Assembly (NCBI RefSeq): GCF_954871325.1
Contig: NC_088776.1
Coordinates: 43,418,569-43,482,568 of the forward strand
DNA length: 64,000 bases
Direction: 5' to 3'
Source: Gordionus sp. m RMFG-2023
Taxonomy: Eukaryota; Nematomorpha; Gordioida; Chordodea; Parachordodidae
Positions 61,688 to 64,000 of this stretch are shown here, one piece after another (the stretch's first letter is position 1; every line of letters starts with the position of its first letter). Made by a program: the position numbers and the translations under genes. The notes beneath the pieces were generated by a model. The model was not told the DNA's origin, searched no databases, and saw only the letters and a program-made list of their open reading frames with translations.

Positions 61688-61890
61688 GTCTGCAGTCGGA
61701 ATTGTATTACGTTAGGAATGGTATAATTAATACCTACGCCACCCAATTCAGGGTCTTGATACCGGCTAGTATGACAAAAATAAAATTCACTTGGAAAAAT
61801 TTGGGCGATTCTATATACGCGGTATATTTAAATATTTATACTCATCTTAAAAAAAATATCATATTTGCGTTCATTGGAGATGAGGGGCCA
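61688..61890 (+). CDS. WIF-domain exon of a RYK/Derailed-like Wnt receptor
   Basis: The exon enters in phase 1, completing a Gly codon, after aataacag and leaves in phase 0 at a good donor, gtatgt. It reads (G)LQSELYYVRNGIINTYATQF, then RVLIPASMTKIKFTWKNL and NIIFAFIGDEGP. The WIF domain of vertebrate RYK has GLDAELYYVRND..ISHYAL.F..LVPS....HFTW in the same places, so the match is specific. RYK-family proteins are single-pass Wnt receptors with an inactive kinase domain; the WIF domain binds Wnt outside the cell. Only this exon was found; the signal peptide, the rest of the WIF domain and the kinase exons are outside the window or unrecognised. WIF1 is the main alternative. Confidence 0.85.
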
Positions 61891-63390
61891 GTATGTCACT
61901 TCTAAATATAATTTGAGTGCGCATGAATGACAACAGATGGTCATGCGTTGTCGATGTATTATAGATAAATTTGTTACTTTTATGTTTTTATAACTCTTCC
62001 TATGATTATTAAATAACAGAAAAGAGCTATTATAAGAATGATTTTATTTAGGCATGTTATTCTCAGAGTAAATTTAGACATGCTGGGAACGTTTTTGCCC
62101 CTTCCTAGTGGCGACACTATTGAACATTATTTGCAAACTTTTAAACAACCAATCGCTATTTTTTTGGCGGAAAATATTATATTATAAATATAGAGATATA
62201 TAAATATGTACCAATTTTTAAATTTTAAATCAGCCCAAATCATTCTTTCTCCCATTTTTAAAATAGAAATATTGGCCGATGATATAATATAAGAATGGTG
62301 GATAATTTTTTTTTTGAATTTATTTATGATATATGATACAATATTTGAAAAAACTTGATTATGGCAATGATTTTATTGATATTTAAAAAAAATATATTGG
62401 ATTAATTTTAAAATTCATAAATCAAAAGGTGCCTTATTCGATCTCTTTCTCCGAAATCAAGCCGCACATATTATTGTATGCTCCCAAATTAAATATATCT
62501 CCTTCCGGTTACGTTCCGATCATAAAACAAAGTATAATAATTCAATATTTTCTTAGAATACAAAAGTTTAATACTAAGGGGGAACACTGACACTCTAAAG
62601 TTTGGTTATCATTATTAGTACCTTAAGAATCCTGTTGCATCGGACTTGTTTTTTTTGGCGGTTCTCCTCCAAAAAAATAGATTTTTCTATCGAGTCTATC
62701 CTTATTGGAAAAATTTATGACTTATATTAATATAGACTGCTCAACGATTAAAGAAAACGTCTTTAAAAGAATCGCCATTTGCAATACCATTTATTTCAAT
62801 AAGTCTGTGTTTATAATGATTTTAAGGTTAAATATTGTTGTAATTATTAATAAATATTTATATATTAATTAATATTACAATAAATAAATTTATATGTATT
62901 TAAAATTTTCAATACATAAACATGTCTTTGGCCATGTATTTTAACTTTATGAAAAGAAATAAATTCAGTGGACAAAGAAAGAAAATTTATAAAATATTGA
63001 AATATATTCAGAATTACAAAATTATAACGATTACGAAGAAATATTCTAATAAAATTTTTGTCAGAATTACTAAGTAATGAATTAAGGTAAAAATAAATAA
63101 TAATAAGGTTAAATATTAGTTAATATTTTACTTTTAAATTCTAAGACTTTTTATTAATGAGGTATTTGTAGAATTTTCTTTTTACGTATTTCATATATTT
63201 ATGAAATTTTTTTATATTTTATTTAAATCGCATATAAATTGCAAGATATAAATTTTTTTAGATAGATAAAGGTAAATAACTCACTGAAGCTCTGGGAAAT
63301 TTTCAATATTGTTTTTTTTAAATATTTTATTTATTAAAAAATAATAAATATGCGATCGCACAAATCTTAATTTAATATTTTTTCAAGTTA
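61891..63390. other. Probable intron downstream of the WIF exon
   Basis: It begins gtatgt. No further WIF coding sequence was recognised in it. Confidence 0.45.
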
Positions 63391-63700
63391 TAATCTTAAT
63401 GAAAAGGGATATGATCATTACTCTGTCAATCACTGCAGAAACTTTATAGACCCAAATGATATATCGATCCATACCCAACGTATTGAGCGTTTATGGAGTG
63501 ATCTTAAGGCGAGCATCCCCAGAACTGGAAGAAAATCTTTCTCTTATTATATATGTGAATATTCTTATTATCGTAATATTAAAAATATGTCAAATTTAAG
63601 TAAATTAATTAAATTTTTAAATGATATAAATTTATATAGAATATTTATGTTTTTCCATAAAATAATATATATATATATATATTATCGGTTTATATATTAT
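63391..63700 (+). pseudogene. ISXO2/Merlin-type DDE transposase C-terminal fragment
   Basis: One open frame reads NEKGYDHYSVNHCRNFIDPN, then IHTQRIERLWSDLKASIPR and YICEYSYYRNI...FLNDIN. It follows the C-terminal half of the ISXO2-like (IS1595/Merlin) DDE domain: VNHS..FVDP..G.HTN.IE..W..LK...PR followed by the EF.WRR..F..FL..I region. The Glu of RIERLW fits the third acidic residue. The first two acidic residues are missing, so it is a fragment without activity. About 100 codons are open, which suggests a moderately young remnant; it lies in sense within the presumed RYK-like intron. Confidence 0.75.
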
Positions 63701-64000
63701 GTTTATTCAAATAAATTGCTTAATTATCTAGTATTTGATTTAATAGTCCTAACACTTAGTATCATCCAATATAGCACACGCCCTTTCAAAATTTTTAAAT
63801 AATATACTCTATTTTTAATGTAATATTAAAGAATTGTGAAAATTTTCACAAAAAAATTATAGTCCTGAAAAATTAAATATAACTCTATATAATTTATGAA
63901 ATTATAAAAGTTTATAAGAAAAACAGGAAAATATATTTTATATAATGACAAAAATAATTATTTGCATAAAAATATTATATTTAAACTTATTTATTTTTAA

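Overview
This is an AT-rich window (roughly three quarters A+T by eye) from an animal nuclear genome. Two split host genes support this. The 3' part of a mitochondrial Lon protease gene (LONP1) lies on the + strand at 1389-17664 in seven exons. One exon encoding a WIF domain, closest in memory to the RYK/Derailed Wnt co-receptor, lies on the + strand at 61688-61890. RYK-type receptors are metazoan, and the mix of hAT, Merlin-like, LINE and Gypsy remains suits an invertebrate; I cannot name the species.

1-17.7 kb: LONP1 from the end of Walker B to the stop codon. The introns (0.3-6 kb) are full of transposon remains: two head-to-head Gypsy gag fragments with a hAT-like element inside one of them, a ZMYM1-like hAT transposase fragment, a minus-strand Gypsy fragment with a 71-bp internal tandem repeat, and several MITE-like elements. 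The exons stay in phase throughout, so the gene looks functional in this part.

17.7-31 kb: mostly non-coding, with GC-rich MITEs (one with an almost exact 8-bp target duplication), a decayed LINE reverse transcriptase (about 23.9-25.7 kb) and a 2.6-kb hAT transposon with perfect 8-bp target duplications (27296-29937).

31-43.6 kb: a small LTR element whose left LTR carries an inserted LINE C-terminal fragment, two more copies of that LINE domain, a minus-strand hAT transposon (39919-41482) and four copies of an AGTGTTGTTAAAC-type MITE.

43.6-61.6 kb: largely featureless AT-rich DNA punctuated by a second hAT derivative with a perfect target duplication (47725-48512), a nearly perfect foldback element (50455-50787), two small GAATTCGCGG foldbacks, other MITEs and a fourth LINE-domain copy (58.5-59.2 kb).

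61.6-64 kb: the WIF exon and a fragment of an ISXO2/Merlin-type DDE transposase. No CRISPR, rRNA or convincing tRNA was seen. The best leads are the LINE C-terminal domain with a PD-(D/E)XK-like signature, the long inverted Gypsy pair inside a transcribed intron, the young foldback, and the unusual LONP1 splice donors and insert.
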